A stretch of DNA of 49,937 bases from Rhodocyclaceae bacterium UBA1310 (GCA_002307175.1 DBTS01000128.1:1-49937); one strand, 5' to 3'. Counted from the first letter of the stretch, positions 16,408 through 24,683 are shown. The notes: generated by a model not told the origin, from the letters alone. Made by a program: numbers and translations.

Positions 16408-17321
16408 TGAAAGAAATTGTTTTGATTGGTGCGCCCACCGATGTGGGCGCCAGCGCGCGCGGCTGTTCGATGGGGCCAGAAGCCCTTCGTGTGGCCGCGC
16501 TTGGTCACGCGCTTACCGGGCGCGAATTCAGGGTGGTGGACCGCGGCAATCTGGCCGGGCCGTCCAATCCCTGGCAATCTCCTGTGGACGGCTACCGCCA
16601 TCTCCCGCAGGTGGTTGAATGGGTTCAGCGCATTCATGATGCGTTTCTGCCCGAACTCTCTGCCGGGCGTTTGCCGATTCTGCTTGGCGGCGATCATTCC
16701 CTGGCGATTGGTTCCATTAGTGCGGTGGCGCGGTATTGCCGTGAAAATGGTAAAAAACTGCGGGTGCTCTGGCTCGATGCACATGCCGACTTCAATACCG
16801 CCGAGATTACGCCAAGTGGCAATCTGCATGGCATGCCGGTGGCCTGCCTGTGTGGTTATGGCCCGCGCGAGTTGACACAGCTCTCGGGTGAGCAGCCTGC
16901 CATGACACCTGCGCAGATCCGCCAGATAGGTGCCCGTTCGGTTGATCCTAAGGAAAAACGCTTCGTGCATGAGGCCAATATCGATGTATTCGATATGCGC
17001 TACATCGACGAGAACGGCATGCGCCACACCATGGAGCAGGCCTTGGCGGGACTGGATGAGGATACCCACCTGCACGTGAGTTTCGATGTCGATTTTCTTG
17101 ATCCCGAAATTGCGCCGGGAGGGGGTACTTTGGTACCAGGAGGCCCGACCTATCGTGAGGCGCAGCTGTGCATGGAAATGATTGCCGACACCGGCAGGCT
17201 GGCTTCTCTTGATGTGGTCGAGCTCAATCCGGCGCTTGATGTGCGCAACAAGACGGCAGTGCTGGCGGTGGATCTGATTGAAAGCCTGTTCGGCAAATCA
17301 ACCCTGATGCGCCACGCCTGA
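16407..17321 (+). CDS. rocF: Arginase
   Basis: A 304-residue cytosolic binuclear manganese enzyme that hydrolyses arginine to ornithine and urea. All metal-binding motifs are visible: ILLGGDHSLAIGS (His), VLWLDAHADFNT (Asp, His, Asp) and VSFDVDFLDPEIAPG (two Asp), followed by TYREAQLCMEMI and SLDVVELNPALD. The substrate-loop region LDAHADFNTAEITPSGNLHGMP resembles true arginases (SGNxHGMP) rather than agmatinases. The ATG overlaps the stop codon of the upstream ThrE-type exporter gene, so translation is coupled. No urease genes or arginine transporter are present in the window. Confidence 0.93.
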   Translation: MKEIVLIGAPTDVGASARGCSMGPEALRVAALGHALTGREFRVVDRGNLAGPSNPWQSPVDGYRHLPQVVEWVQRIHDAFLPELSAGRLPILLGGDHSLAIGSISAVARYCRENGKKLRVLWLDAHADFNTAEITPSGNLHGMPVACLCGYGPRELTQLSGEQPAMTPAQIRQIGARSVDPKEKRFVHEANIDVFDMRYIDENGMRHTMEQALAGLDEDTHLHVSFDVDFLDPEIAPGGGTLVPGGPTYREAQLCMEMIADTGRLASLDVVELNPALDVRNKTAVLAVDLIESLFGKSTLMRHA

Positions 17322-17680
17322 AGTTGTTGTTGATGTTGTGCGGTCACACTTTGTAACAAGAAGTGCCGGCCTGGGAACAGGCCGGAGTCTTGGGGCAGAG
17401 TAAGATTTGGTCATTACAGGAATCCATCTCCAAGTTGCATAACCTGGCTGGAATTCGGCGAAACCGGGGTTTGCCTGACTTCGTCAGTCTTAGTGCGGTT
17501 TGAAGCGGTAGGGTATTTTGGGATTGCCTTTGGGATTACCCTGAATCGTTTTCCCGAATCCTGTTGCTTGCCTCATTTTCGGCCTTTGCCTGCCGGGGAA
17601 CTGCCCTAAAGCTTGTCGTTGTCGGGCCGTAAGTGGGGAAGGGGCGCAGTAGGCTGATCTAAAAAGAAAGCACGATTACG
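17322..17680. promoter_or_regulatory. Intergenic region with hairpin and 12-bp tandem repeat
   Basis: A 359-bp gap without a convincing gene. CCGGCCT/AGGCCGG (17366-17372 and 17379-17385) form a 7-bp hairpin without a T run, a possible arginase terminator. Further on, TTTGGGATTGCC (17517-17528) is followed immediately by TTTGGGATTACC (17529-17540), an 11/12 tandem repeat about 140 bp before the GGDEF gene, and a candidate regulator site. I see no tRNA, no clear riboswitch and no good sigma-70 promoter. Confidence 0.4.
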
Positions 17681-18631
17681 ATGAAAGCACTGGTCATTGA
17701 AGACTCGCTGACGAGCATGGCCGTGATTTGCTATCAGTTGCGCAGGGTTGGCGTGGAGCCGCTCACTGCCCGCGATAGCGCTGCCGGAATCGAGGTGTTC
17801 AAAACCCAGCGGCCGGATCTCATCATCATTGATGCGCTGTTGCCCGGTGTCGATGGTTTTGAAACTGCCAAAAGAATCCGCCAGCTTGAACGCGATGGAG
17901 AGTGGACGCCGATCCTGTTTCTGCTTGCGCGCGCCAGTGATGACGATCTGGAGCGTGCCATTGCGGTAGGGGGCGATGATTATCTGGTCAAGCCCATCTC
18001 GGAGATTGTGCTGACCTCCAAGGTGCGTGCAATGCAACGCATTGCCCAGATGCGCTATTCGCTGGTGGTGCTGACTCGTCGGCTGGATGAGGCTAATCGG
18101 GAACTGCTGCGGTTGTCGACGACAGACAGCCTCACCGGCATTCCCAATCGCCGCCTGTTTGACGATTTCTTCAAGCGCGAATGGGCTCGCGCCGTGCGTG
18201 CCGCAGTACCTTTGTCTGTGCTGATGTGTGACGTCGATAGTTTCAAGCAGTATAACGACGAATATGGGCATCCTGCCGGAGATGAGTGTCTGCGCGCCGT
18301 GGCGGGCGTACTGAGTGATCGCGTGCGCCGCCCCGCCGATCTGGTGGCGCGCTATGGCGGCGAGGAATTCGTGGTTGTTCTGCCGGAAACGGAGTTGCAG
18401 GGCGCCATGTTGGTGGCGGAGGATATGCGCCGCTCGCTGGAGGAGGTGCGTCTGCCCCACCGCCATACCGCCTCCGGGCTGGTGACAATCAGTATCGGCG
18501 CTGCCTGTGTGGTACCCAGGCGCGGCGCAGGAAAGCCTGAAGAGTTGGTTGCCAGAGCAGATATGGCGCTCTATCGTGCAAAACAGGAAGGGCGCAATCG
18601 TGTGGCGTTCAGTGGGGCGGAGCCAGAGTGA
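17681..18631 (+). CDS. Response regulator with GGDEF domain (diguanylate cyclase)
   Basis: A 316-residue cytosolic regulator. Residues 1-125 form a receiver domain (ALVIEDSLTSM, phospho-acceptor Asp in LIIIDALLPGVDG, Lys in DDYLVKPIS). Residues 150-312 form a diguanylate cyclase domain with TTDSLTGIPNRRLFDDFF, MCDVDSFKQYNDEYGHPAGD and an intact active site RYGGEEFVVVLPE. The inhibitory I-site RPAD stands five residues before GGEEF, so product feedback by c-di-GMP is expected. In the receiver the usual Thr/Ser switch residue appears to be Leu (ILFLLARAS). The stop overlaps the following CheY-like gene. No sensor kinase is encoded nearby. Confidence 0.92.
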   Translation: MKALVIEDSLTSMAVICYQLRRVGVEPLTARDSAAGIEVFKTQRPDLIIIDALLPGVDGFETAKRIRQLERDGEWTPILFLLARASDDDLERAIAVGGDDYLVKPISEIVLTSKVRAMQRIAQMRYSLVVLTRRLDEANRELLRLSTTDSLTGIPNRRLFDDFFKREWARAVRAAVPLSVLMCDVDSFKQYNDEYGHPAGDECLRAVAGVLSDRVRRPADLVARYGGEEFVVVLPETELQGAMLVAEDMRRSLEEVRLPHRHTASGLVTISIGAACVVPRRGAGKPEELVARADMALYRAKQEGRNRVAFSGAEPE

Positions 18632-19032
18632 TGATGCTTGGAGAAAACCGTTTCGCAGATGTGAGTGCGGTAGTGGTTGATGACAACGATACAACCCGGG
18701 CCATGCTCCGTGCGATCATGCGTGCGGAAGGCATTGAGGTGGTTGGAGAGGCCAAAGATGGTGTGTCGGGTTTGACCATGATCCGCAAGCTGCACCCAAA
18801 TCTGGTCTGTCTTGATGTCATGATGCCAGAAGTTGATGGTATCGAGATCCTTACACAGCTCAAGGCAGAGATGCCAGATATCCGCGTGCTGATGATCACC
18901 GGGTCGACCGATAGAGAGACCGTTCAAGCTGCTGTGCAGGGCGGTGCCAATGGTTATCTGGTCAAACCCTTTAATGGTGCCAAAGTGATTCTTGCTGTGG
19001 AAAGAGCCTTGGGGCGCAAACCCATGGAGTGA
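18631..19032 (+). CDS. CheY-like single-domain response regulator
   Basis: A stand-alone receiver of about 133 residues. All phosphorylation residues are present: the acidic pair in AVVVDDNDTTRAML, the acceptor Asp in LVCLDVMMPEVDG, Thr in VLMITGSTD and Lys in GYLVKPFNG. There is no output domain, so it acts by binding a partner. It overlaps the upstream GGDEF regulator (TGATG), which suggests that both are made together and perhaps phosphorylated by one unlinked kinase. Start alternatives are ATG at 18631 or 18634. A chemotaxis role is possible, since two chemoreceptors are encoded further right, but no che genes lie near. Confidence 0.88.
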   Translation: MMLGENRFADVSAVVVDDNDTTRAMLRAIMRAEGIEVVGEAKDGVSGLTMIRKLHPNLVCLDVMMPEVDGIEILTQLKAEMPDIRVLMITGSTDRETVQAAVQGGANGYLVKPFNGAKVILAVERALGRKPME

Positions 19033-19051
19033 GTGAGCCGAGGTGGAGGGG

Positions 19052-19822
19052 TCAGAAATGATCCTTCCAGGTTCTCAGTGCCGCGAATACGGCCTGGGGG
19101 GTTTCCAGCAGCAAACCGGAGCTTGCCTGGGCCGCTTCACGAACGGCCTGAAAACTGCAACGCAGGAAAGGGTTTGTCGCCAGTTCCTCGCCAAGGCTTG
19201 ATGGTACTGTGGGCAAGCCACTGTTGCGCAACTGCCGGGATTTTTCCAGGCGTGCAGCAAGAGCGGTATTGGCGGGTTCCACTACCTGAGCGAATGCCAG
19301 ATTGGAGAGCGTATATTCATGCGCACAGCACACCTGCGTGTCGGCTGGCAAGGCAGCAAGGCGCTGCAGCGAAGCGAACAGCTGTTCCGCCGTACCACCC
19401 AGCAGACGCCCACAACCTGCACCGAACAGGGTATCACCGCAAAACAGGTGGTCCGCCCACAGATAGGCCAGATGTTCTTCCGTGTGGCCGGGTACGGCCA
19501 GCACCTGGACAGGGTGTTCGAACCCTTCAAGGCGGATGGAGGTATCATCCGCCACGCGATGTGTGACCAATGGCATGGCCGAACTGGTGGGGCCAAATAC
19601 CGGCACCTTCTGGTGCGCCAGCAGGTCGGCAACACCGCCCTGATGATCTGCGTGGCGATGGGTCAGCAGGATGGCGTAAAGGTGCAGCGCGCGCGACTGC
19701 AGAAAGTGCAGCACAGGGGCCGCTTCACCGGGATCGACAACCACACAGCGCGTGCCTTCTGTGACAGACCAGATATAGTTGTCGCGCAGGGCGGAAACAG
19801 CAACAATTTCCATATCCGACAT
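19052..19822 (-). CDS. gloB: Hydroxyacylglutathione hydrolase (glyoxalase II)
   Basis: A 256-residue cytosolic metallo-beta-lactamase-fold enzyme that hydrolyses S-D-lactoylglutathione in methylglyoxal detoxification. The binuclear metal motif LLTHRHADHQGG (THxHxDH) is present, with further ligands in PGHTEEHLAYL, FCGDTLFGAGCGR and CAHEYTLSNL. It begins MSDMEIVAVSALRDNYIW, with AAGGG upstream of the ATG at 19822. It diverges from the methyltransferase gene with only 16 bp between the starts, so their promoters must overlap each other's coding starts. This gloB-methyltransferase-rnhA order is common in betaproteobacteria. Confidence 0.94.
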   Translation of the reverse strand: MSDMEIVAVSALRDNYIWSVTEGTRCVVVDPGEAAPVLHFLQSRALHLYAILLTHRHADHQGGVADLLAHQKVPVFGPTSSAMPLVTHRVADDTSIRLEGFEHPVQVLAVPGHTEEHLAYLWADHLFCGDTLFGAGCGRLLGGTAEQLFASLQRLAALPADTQVCCAHEYTLSNLAFAQVVEPANTALAARLEKSRQLRNSGLPTVPSSLGEELATNPFLRCSFQAVREAAQASSGLLLETPQAVFAALRTWKDHF

Positions 19823-19838
19823 ATTACATCCCTTTCCC

Positions 19839-20570
19839 ATGGCTAATACCGGGCTTGCAGAATGGCTTTTGACGCCGCGTGGCCGCTATCTTCTGGCTTG
19901 GGAGAAGCGGAGTGTCGAGCATGTTGTGGTCGATATTTTCGGCTTCAACGCCGTGCAGATCGGTTTGTGCGAGCAAGATTTCCTGCACTCCAACCGTATG
20001 CCGCACCGCGTGCATTGCTGCATAGAATGCGATACCCAGGCTGATCGTGGCAAGCTGTGCCTGCTACCCGAAGAGTTGCCTTTCGCTTCGCAGAGCCTGG
20101 ATCTGCTCGTGCTGCCCCATACCCTGGAGTTTGCCACCAATCCACACCAGGTGCTGCGTGAGGCTGAGCGGGTGCTGGTGCCCGAAGGGCATTTGCTTAT
20201 CACCGGCTTCAATCCGCTTTCCATGTGGGGGGTGCGCCGGGCGATGTCCGGAAATCTTGGTGAAATGCCCTGGATGGGGCAATATCTCTCCCAGGCACGC
20301 CTCAAGGATTGGCTCAATCTGCTCGGTTTCGAGCCGCGCTTCGGCACCTATGGCTGTTATGCGCCACCAGTGGCGAGTGAGGTTTGGCTGCATCGGTGGT
20401 CCTTCATGGATTCCATTGGCAAGCGCTGGTGGCCCATTGTGGGGGGCGCGTATCTGCTGCACGCTGTCAAGCGGGTGCAGGGAGTTCGCCTGATCGTGCC
20501 GCGCTGGCGCGAGAAAAAAGCACGCAAGAAAGTCATGGTACCGGTGACGCAGCGTACCGGCGAAAAATAA
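19839..20570 (+). CDS. SAM-dependent class I methyltransferase
   Basis: A 243-residue cytosolic protein. The middle part carries methyltransferase type 11 features: LPFASQSLDLLVLPHTLEF (motif II/III region), PHQVLREAERVLVPEGHLLITGFNPLS (motif IV/V region) and LSQARLKDWLNLLGF. The first SAM-binding motif (VVVDIFGFNAVQIG) is diverged from the classic GxGxG. The C-terminus is basic (RWREKKARKKV). It is the usual neighbour of gloB and rnhA in betaproteobacteria, but its substrate is not known to me. Start ATG at 19839, 16 bp from the divergent gloB start. Confidence 0.8.
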   Translation: MANTGLAEWLLTPRGRYLLAWEKRSVEHVVVDIFGFNAVQIGLCEQDFLHSNRMPHRVHCCIECDTQADRGKLCLLPEELPFASQSLDLLVLPHTLEFATNPHQVLREAERVLVPEGHLLITGFNPLSMWGVRRAMSGNLGEMPWMGQYLSQARLKDWLNLLGFEPRFGTYGCYAPPVASEVWLHRWSFMDSIGKRWWPIVGGAYLLHAVKRVQGVRLIVPRWREKKARKKVMVPVTQRTGEK

Positions 20571-20619
20571 TGAGCAAAGAGCCATTGCGCCTGCGCAGTG
20601 GCAGGGAATGGAATCAGTC

Positions 20620-21102
20620 ATGACAAATGAAGTGGAAATCTTTACGGATGGCGCGTGCTCCGGTAATCCGGGGCCGGGCGGCTGGGGGGCAATTCTGCGG
20701 GCGGGTACCGTAGAGAAGGAACTTTGGGGGGGCGAACCCGACACCACCAACAACCGTATGGAGATGCTGGCAGTGATTCGTGCCCTGACAGCTCTCAAGC
20801 GCCCGGTCAGCGTTCGTGTGCATACCGATTCGCAGTATGTGCAGAAGGGCATTTCGGAATGGATTCATGGCTGGAAAAAGCGTGGCTGGAAGACTGCAGA
20901 CAAATCTCCCGTGAAGAATGAAGATCTGTGGCGCATTCTTGATGCCGAGGTGGCGCGTCACCAGATCGAATGGCTGTGGGTCAAGGGGCATGCCGGCCAC
21001 CCCGAAAATGAACGCTGTGATGTGTTGGCCCGGCAAGGCGTTGATGCCGTGCGCAGGGCAGGGAAAGCCGTGGAGAATGGCACCGGGCAGGCGCCAGCCT
21101 GA
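20620..21102 (+). CDS. rnhA: Ribonuclease HI
   Basis: A 160-residue cytosolic enzyme that degrades the RNA strand of RNA-DNA hybrids (primers, R-loops). The catalytic residues are all visible: Asp in EIFTDGACSGNPGPGGWGA, Glu in TTNNRMEMLAV, Asp in VHTDSQYVQKGI, and His/Asp in VKGHAGHPENERCDVLAR. The basic handle WIHGWKKRGWKTADKSPVKN matches E. coli RnhA closely. The ATG at 20620 aligns with the E. coli start; an in-frame ATG at 20608 would add four residues. dnaQ, the common downstream neighbour in this group, is absent; a hairpin and a convergent SDR gene follow. Confidence 0.96.
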   Translation: MTNEVEIFTDGACSGNPGPGGWGAILRAGTVEKELWGGEPDTTNNRMEMLAVIRALTALKRPVSVRVHTDSQYVQKGISEWIHGWKKRGWKTADKSPVKNEDLWRILDAEVARHQIEWLWVKGHAGHPENERCDVLARQGVDAVRRAGKAVENGTGQAPA

Positions 21103-21121
21103 GGGGTTGCTGTGAGCCTTG

Positions 21122-21146
21122 CAGAAGCCCCGGTTTGAGGCTTCTG
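21122..21146. terminator. Hairpin between rnhA and the SDR gene
   Basis: CAGAAGCC (21122-21129) and GGCTTCTG (21139-21146) form a perfect 8-bp stem with a 9-base loop between convergent genes. A T run appears only about 15 bases later, so it is a plausible but weak terminator. Confidence 0.5.
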
Positions 21147-21186
21147 AGATGGGTAAGACCTGTTTTTGCGTATGCCTGGCGTAGGC

Positions 21187-21960
21187 TTAGTGCATGTATT
21201 GACCGCCGTTGACGTCAAGAATCTGCCCGGTGATATAGCCGCTGCAGGCATGTGAGGCGAAAAACAGGTAGGCCGGTGCCATTTCATCTGCCGTGGCAAA
21301 CCGGCCCATGGGGATTTCCTGGGCGATGGCTGCCCTGACTTCCGGCCCCTTGTCGGCGTGAAAGGCAGTGTCGACCACCCCCGGCGAAACAATGTTGAAG
21401 CGGATGCGATCCTGGGTGTGATAGCTGACCCAGTTTTTGTTTTCCGCATTCAGCCAGGCCTTGGCCGCGCCATACAGGCCGGCGCCGGGGCCGCCACCCA
21501 AATGGCCAGCAATCGAACTGGTGCTGATCACTGCCGCCGTTTCACCACTTGCCTGGGCCGATGCACGCAGGTGCGGCAGGGCAAACTTTGTGCACATCAG
21601 GGCTGAGCGCATGTTGACGTCGCACACGGCCTCGTAGAAGGCATCGTCGATATCGGGCAGCTGTTTGCGGCCCACCAGCGCGCCGGCATTGTTGACAAGC
21701 ACGTCAATGCCACCGAAACGCCGCACGAATTCGGCCACCAGGCGTTCGCATTGCGCCGTGGTCGCCAGATCGGCCGCAAAAAACTCAGCTTCGCCGGTAG
21801 CCCGGAGCGTTTGCAGAAGTGTATCCAGCCCTTCCGGGGCGTGCCTGCCATTGAGCCCAACTTTGGCGCCATGGGCAGCAAAAGCCCTGGCGACGGCGAG
21901 GCCGATGCCTTGGGAGGAGCCTGTGATGAGAACGCGTTTGCCTTTCAGATCATCAAACAT
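21187..21960 (-). CDS. SDR-family oxidoreductase
   Basis: A 257-residue cytosolic short-chain dehydrogenase/reductase. It has the Rossmann motif LITGSSQGIGLAVA, the NNAG motif (DVLVNNAGAL), the catalytic Ser in VISTSSIAGH, YxxxK in LYGAAKAW and the C-terminal block ITGQILDVNGGQYMH. Cofactor and substrate cannot be fixed from these; FabG-like reductases and sugar dehydrogenases share the same layout. The start at 21960 has AGGAAG upstream, and the more upstream in-frame ATG at 22086 would run through the divergent promoter region. It diverges from the MATE gene with 116 bp between them. Confidence 0.88.
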   Translation of the reverse strand: MFDDLKGKRVLITGSSQGIGLAVARAFAAHGAKVGLNGRHAPEGLDTLLQTLRATGEAEFFAADLATTAQCERLVAEFVRRFGGIDVLVNNAGALVGRKQLPDIDDAFYEAVCDVNMRSALMCTKFALPHLRASAQASGETAAVISTSSIAGHLGGGPGAGLYGAAKAWLNAENKNWVSYHTQDRIRFNIVSPGVVDTAFHADKGPEVRAAIAQEIPMGRFATADEMAPAYLFFASHACSGYITGQILDVNGGQYMH

Positions 21961-22035
21961 CTTTGTCTTCCTGTTATTTTTTAAGGTCACCCGGGCAAAA
22001 CAGCAGCTGCCGTGCCGGGAATGAAAAATTCTACT

Positions 22036-22050
22036 TCTATTCAAGATAGA
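22036..22050. promoter_or_regulatory. Inverted repeat in the SDR/MATE divergent promoter
   Basis: TCTAT TCAAG ATAGA is a perfect 5-bp inverted repeat with a 5-base spacer, about 27 bp before the MATE start, in the 116-bp divergent region. A good -10 hexamer TACAAT lies at 22065-22070, only six bases before the MATE ATG, so transcription could begin at the start codon. The repeat could be an operator; no matching regulator gene is adjacent. Confidence 0.35.
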
Positions 22051-22076
22051 GAACGTTATCACGATACAATCATTCC

Positions 22077-23453
22077 ATGAATCCATCGCGCAAACTGCAT
22101 CTGTTCGAAATCACCTGGCCGATTTTTGTCGAAAATCTGCTGATGGTCCTGATGGGGCTGTTCGGTTTGTGGCTGACGAGCCGGATTTCTACTGGCGCGG
22201 TGGCGGCGTATGGGCTGGTCAACCAGATCATGGGTGCATTGCAGATCGTTTTCCGGGTGGTCAGCATTGGCACCAGTGTAGTGGTTACGCAGCATCATGG
22301 CGCAGGTGATGAAGCGGGGGCGCGGCGGATTGCCCGGGCAGGGGTGGCAGCTTCCGGCTGGGTGGGGCTGATGACAATGGCCCTGATGGTGCTGGGCTCT
22401 GTGTGGATTCTGCTGGCTATGCATATGCCCAGGGAATTGATGGCGGTAGGGGGTCCTTACAACCAGATCGTCGGGGTTGCGCTGCTCTTCGATTCAGTGT
22501 CGATGACGATGATCGCAGGATTGCGTGCCTACACCTTTACGCGTGAATCAATGCGCATCGTGCTGCTCATGAATCTGGCGCAGGTCCTGCTGAGTGTGCC
22601 CCTCATGCTTGGCGTGGGCGCTTGGGATGGCTGGGGTCTGAATGGTCTCGGGCTGGCCATGATCCTGTCGCGCATTCTGGCGATCGGGCTGGCCTGGCAA
22701 ACCTGGCGCGAGAAGCTCGGGATACATATCCGGTTGCCGGACTGGCTGCGCGTGGAGCGCAAGCCGCTGGCGGCCATTCTGCATATCGGGTTGCCCGGTG
22801 CTGGCGAGAAGATGAGCTTCCGGGTGTCTTTCATCATCAGCATCGCCATGGTGGCAAGTATGGGGCAGGCCGCTCTGGCAACCCATGCCTATGTGTTTCA
22901 GGCAGTGCAACTGGTGACGCTGTTTACAAACTCGGTGGGTTTTGGCACCGAAATCGTGGTGGGGCATCATGTTGGCGCCGGCCAGTTGCGGCGCACCAAC
23001 CGGGTGTTGTGGCTGGCAATGGCCTGGGGAATGGCGGTCATGGTGACGGGGGCTGTGACCAGTTATTTCCTGACTCCGATGGTAGTGGCGCATGCCACGC
23101 AGGATGCACAGATTCTCGCGATGGTGGGGGTAATCGTGCTCATCGAACTCGTGCTCGAACCCGGCAGAGCGTTGAACACAATCATCACCAGCGGGCTGCG
23201 GGCTACCGGGGATGCCCGCTTTCCGGTGAAAGTCAGCGTCGTCTCGGTATTCGTTTTTGGTGTCGGGCTGGGCTGGTTCCTGGGCATCCATATTGGATGG
23301 GGACTGGCCGGCATCTGGATCGGGTATGCCGCCGACGAATGCTGCCGGGGCTTGTGCATGGCCGCGCGCTGGGCCTGTCACGGCTGGGTACCGTACGCGC
23401 GGCGTACGCGCAGGCGGATTCTGACGCACATGCAGACCAAGCCCGAACTGTAA
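22077..23453 (+). CDS. MATE-family efflux transporter
   Basis: A 458-residue inner-membrane protein with twelve predicted helices in two homologous halves (about residues 10-205 and 225-430), as in NorM/DinF multidrug exporters driven by Na+ or H+. Typical blocks are FEITWPIFVENLLMVLMGLF, VNQIMGALQIVFRVVSIGTS and, in the second half, GLPGAGEKMSFRVSF and EPGRALNTIITSGLRATGD. The substrate is unknown. The basic C-terminus (RRTRRRILTHMQTK) faces the cytosol. No ribosome site precedes the ATG, and the nearby -10 element suggests a leaderless mRNA. Confidence 0.87.
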   Translation: MNPSRKLHLFEITWPIFVENLLMVLMGLFGLWLTSRISTGAVAAYGLVNQIMGALQIVFRVVSIGTSVVVTQHHGAGDEAGARRIARAGVAASGWVGLMTMALMVLGSVWILLAMHMPRELMAVGGPYNQIVGVALLFDSVSMTMIAGLRAYTFTRESMRIVLLMNLAQVLLSVPLMLGVGAWDGWGLNGLGLAMILSRILAIGLAWQTWREKLGIHIRLPDWLRVERKPLAAILHIGLPGAGEKMSFRVSFIISIAMVASMGQAALATHAYVFQAVQLVTLFTNSVGFGTEIVVGHHVGAGQLRRTNRVLWLAMAWGMAVMVTGAVTSYFLTPMVVAHATQDAQILAMVGVIVLIELVLEPGRALNTIITSGLRATGDARFPVKVSVVSVFVFGVGLGWFLGIHIGWGLAGIWIGYAADECCRGLCMAARWACHGWVPYARRTRRRILTHMQTKPEL

Positions 23454-23510
23454 CACTTCTGAAATGGCCGCTTGCGGTATCATGCCGATTCCGCCAATTC
23501 GGATCAGATC

Positions 23511-24158
23511 ATGGAAATCCTTGCCCAGTTCGTTGCCATCGTGTTGCATCTTGACCAGTTTTTGCCACGTCTGGTGTCTGAATACGGCAGTTTCATCTAT
23601 GTAATCCTGTTTCTCGTCATTTTTTGCGAGACTGGGCTGGTTGTAACCCCCTTTCTGCCGGGAGATTCCCTGCTGTTTGTGGCGGGTGGCGTGGCTGCGG
23701 CGGGTGACATGAATATCGTGACCCTGGCGCTGAGCCTCTTTGTTGCCGCCGTACTGGGGGACAACGTGAACTACTGGATTGGCCGCACGCTGGGGCCACG
23801 GGTATTTCGCTGGGAGAATTCGCGTTTTTTCAACCGGGCTGCATTCGATAAAACCCATTCCTATTTTCAGACGCATGGCGGGAAGACAATCATCATTGCG
23901 CGCTTCATGCCCCTGATCCGCACCTTTTCGCCTTTCGTAGCGGGTGTTGCCGCTATGGACTATCGCCGTTTTCTGCCGCTCGACCTGATGGGGGGCGCGC
24001 TGTGGATTTTCTCGCTGACCCTTGCCGGCTATTTTCTGGTGAATGTGCCATTCGTGAAAGCCAATCTGAGTCTGTTTGTGGTTGGCATCATTTTTGTTTC
24101 GCTCCTGCCGGTGATTGTGGCCTGGGTACGTTCGCGTCTGGCGCGAGCCAATCCGTAG
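23511..24158 (+). CDS. DedA-family membrane protein
   Basis: A 215-residue inner-membrane protein of the DedA/SNARE-associated family. Blocks seen: FLVIFCETGLVVTPFLPGDSLLF, GDNVNYWIGRTLG and ARFMPLIRTFSPFVAGVAAMDYRRF, which contain the acidic and Arg residues needed for function in E. coli YqjA/YghB. Some DedA proteins recycle undecaprenyl phosphate across the membrane, which would serve cell-wall and lipid-linked sugar synthesis; others affect proton balance or drug resistance. The start at 23511 is favoured over the in-frame ATG at 23472, which lies close to the MATE stop. A lipoprotein gene follows 36 bp later. Confidence 0.85.
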   Translation: MEILAQFVAIVLHLDQFLPRLVSEYGSFIYVILFLVIFCETGLVVTPFLPGDSLLFVAGGVAAAGDMNIVTLALSLFVAAVLGDNVNYWIGRTLGPRVFRWENSRFFNRAAFDKTHSYFQTHGGKTIIIARFMPLIRTFSPFVAGVAAMDYRRFLPLDLMGGALWIFSLTLAGYFLVNVPFVKANLSLFVVGIIFVSLLPVIVAWVRSRLARANP

Positions 24159-24194
24159 TTGGCGGCTACATTAGGTTTTGGTTCGGGTACGCCT

Positions 24195-24644
24195 ATGCGC
24201 AAAGCTGCGATGCTGACAACTATTCTGGCGGCGACCTTGTTGGCCGGGTGTAACGACACGTCCCAGACGCCGCCTGCGGCATCGGCATCCGAGACGCTTG
24301 CCGAGCAGCAAAGCAAGGCTCAGCGCGAGTTATATCTGCGCGAGAAGCGTGTGGTGGAAGAGGCTCCCTGGTTTGGCAAAACCGGACTCGGCCCCACCGT
24401 GGAGCGTGAAGTGCCGCGCTATGTCAGGCATGAACTTGGGCAGGTGATTTTCGACAAGGATTCTCTCAAAGCCGCCGATCTTGAGTATCGTGGTGCCTAT
24501 GTTGAGCATGGCAATCATGTCTACGCCTGGCAGTTCAAACCCGTCGGAACCACGCATAAGCGCTACGCCTACGTCCGGGTGTCGCATACCGGGGAAGTGG
24601 CGATGAGTGTGAGCAGCAAGGCGCCACGCACTGAAAAGCGCTAG
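24195..24644 (+). CDS. Small predicted outer- or inner-membrane lipoprotein
   Basis: A 149-residue protein that I do not recognise. The N-terminus MRKAAMLTTILAATLLAGC is a lipoprotein signal with lipobox LLAG-Cys at residue 19. A short Ala/Ser/Pro linker (NDTSQTPPAASASETLAEQQ) follows, then a compact domain rich in aromatic and charged residues (EEAPWFGKTGLG; EYRGAYVEHGNHVYAWQFKP; RYAYVRVSHTGEVAMSV). No cysteines remain after the lipidated one. It lies between dedA and purN on the same strand. ATG at 24195 gives a proper signal peptide; the upstream in-frame start at 24159 does not. Confidence 0.7.
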   Translation: MRKAAMLTTILAATLLAGCNDTSQTPPAASASETLAEQQSKAQRELYLREKRVVEEAPWFGKTGLGPTVEREVPRYVRHELGQVIFDKDSLKAADLEYRGAYVEHGNHVYAWQFKPVGTTHKRYAYVRVSHTGEVAMSVSSKAPRTEKR

Positions 24645-24683
24645 GATACGTATAAGGTTCAAGGTTTGTCTCCACACAGAGTG

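Noticed and set aside
17322..17680. c-di-GMP riboswitch before the GGDEF gene
   Set aside because: The region was read for the GEMM core elements and none were found.
20570..20623. 17-codon frame (MSKEPLRLRSGREWNQS) between the methyltransferase gene and rnhA
   Set aside because: It overlaps the methyltransferase stop and the rnhA start, so it could couple translation, but it is too short and lacks its own ribosome site to call a gene.
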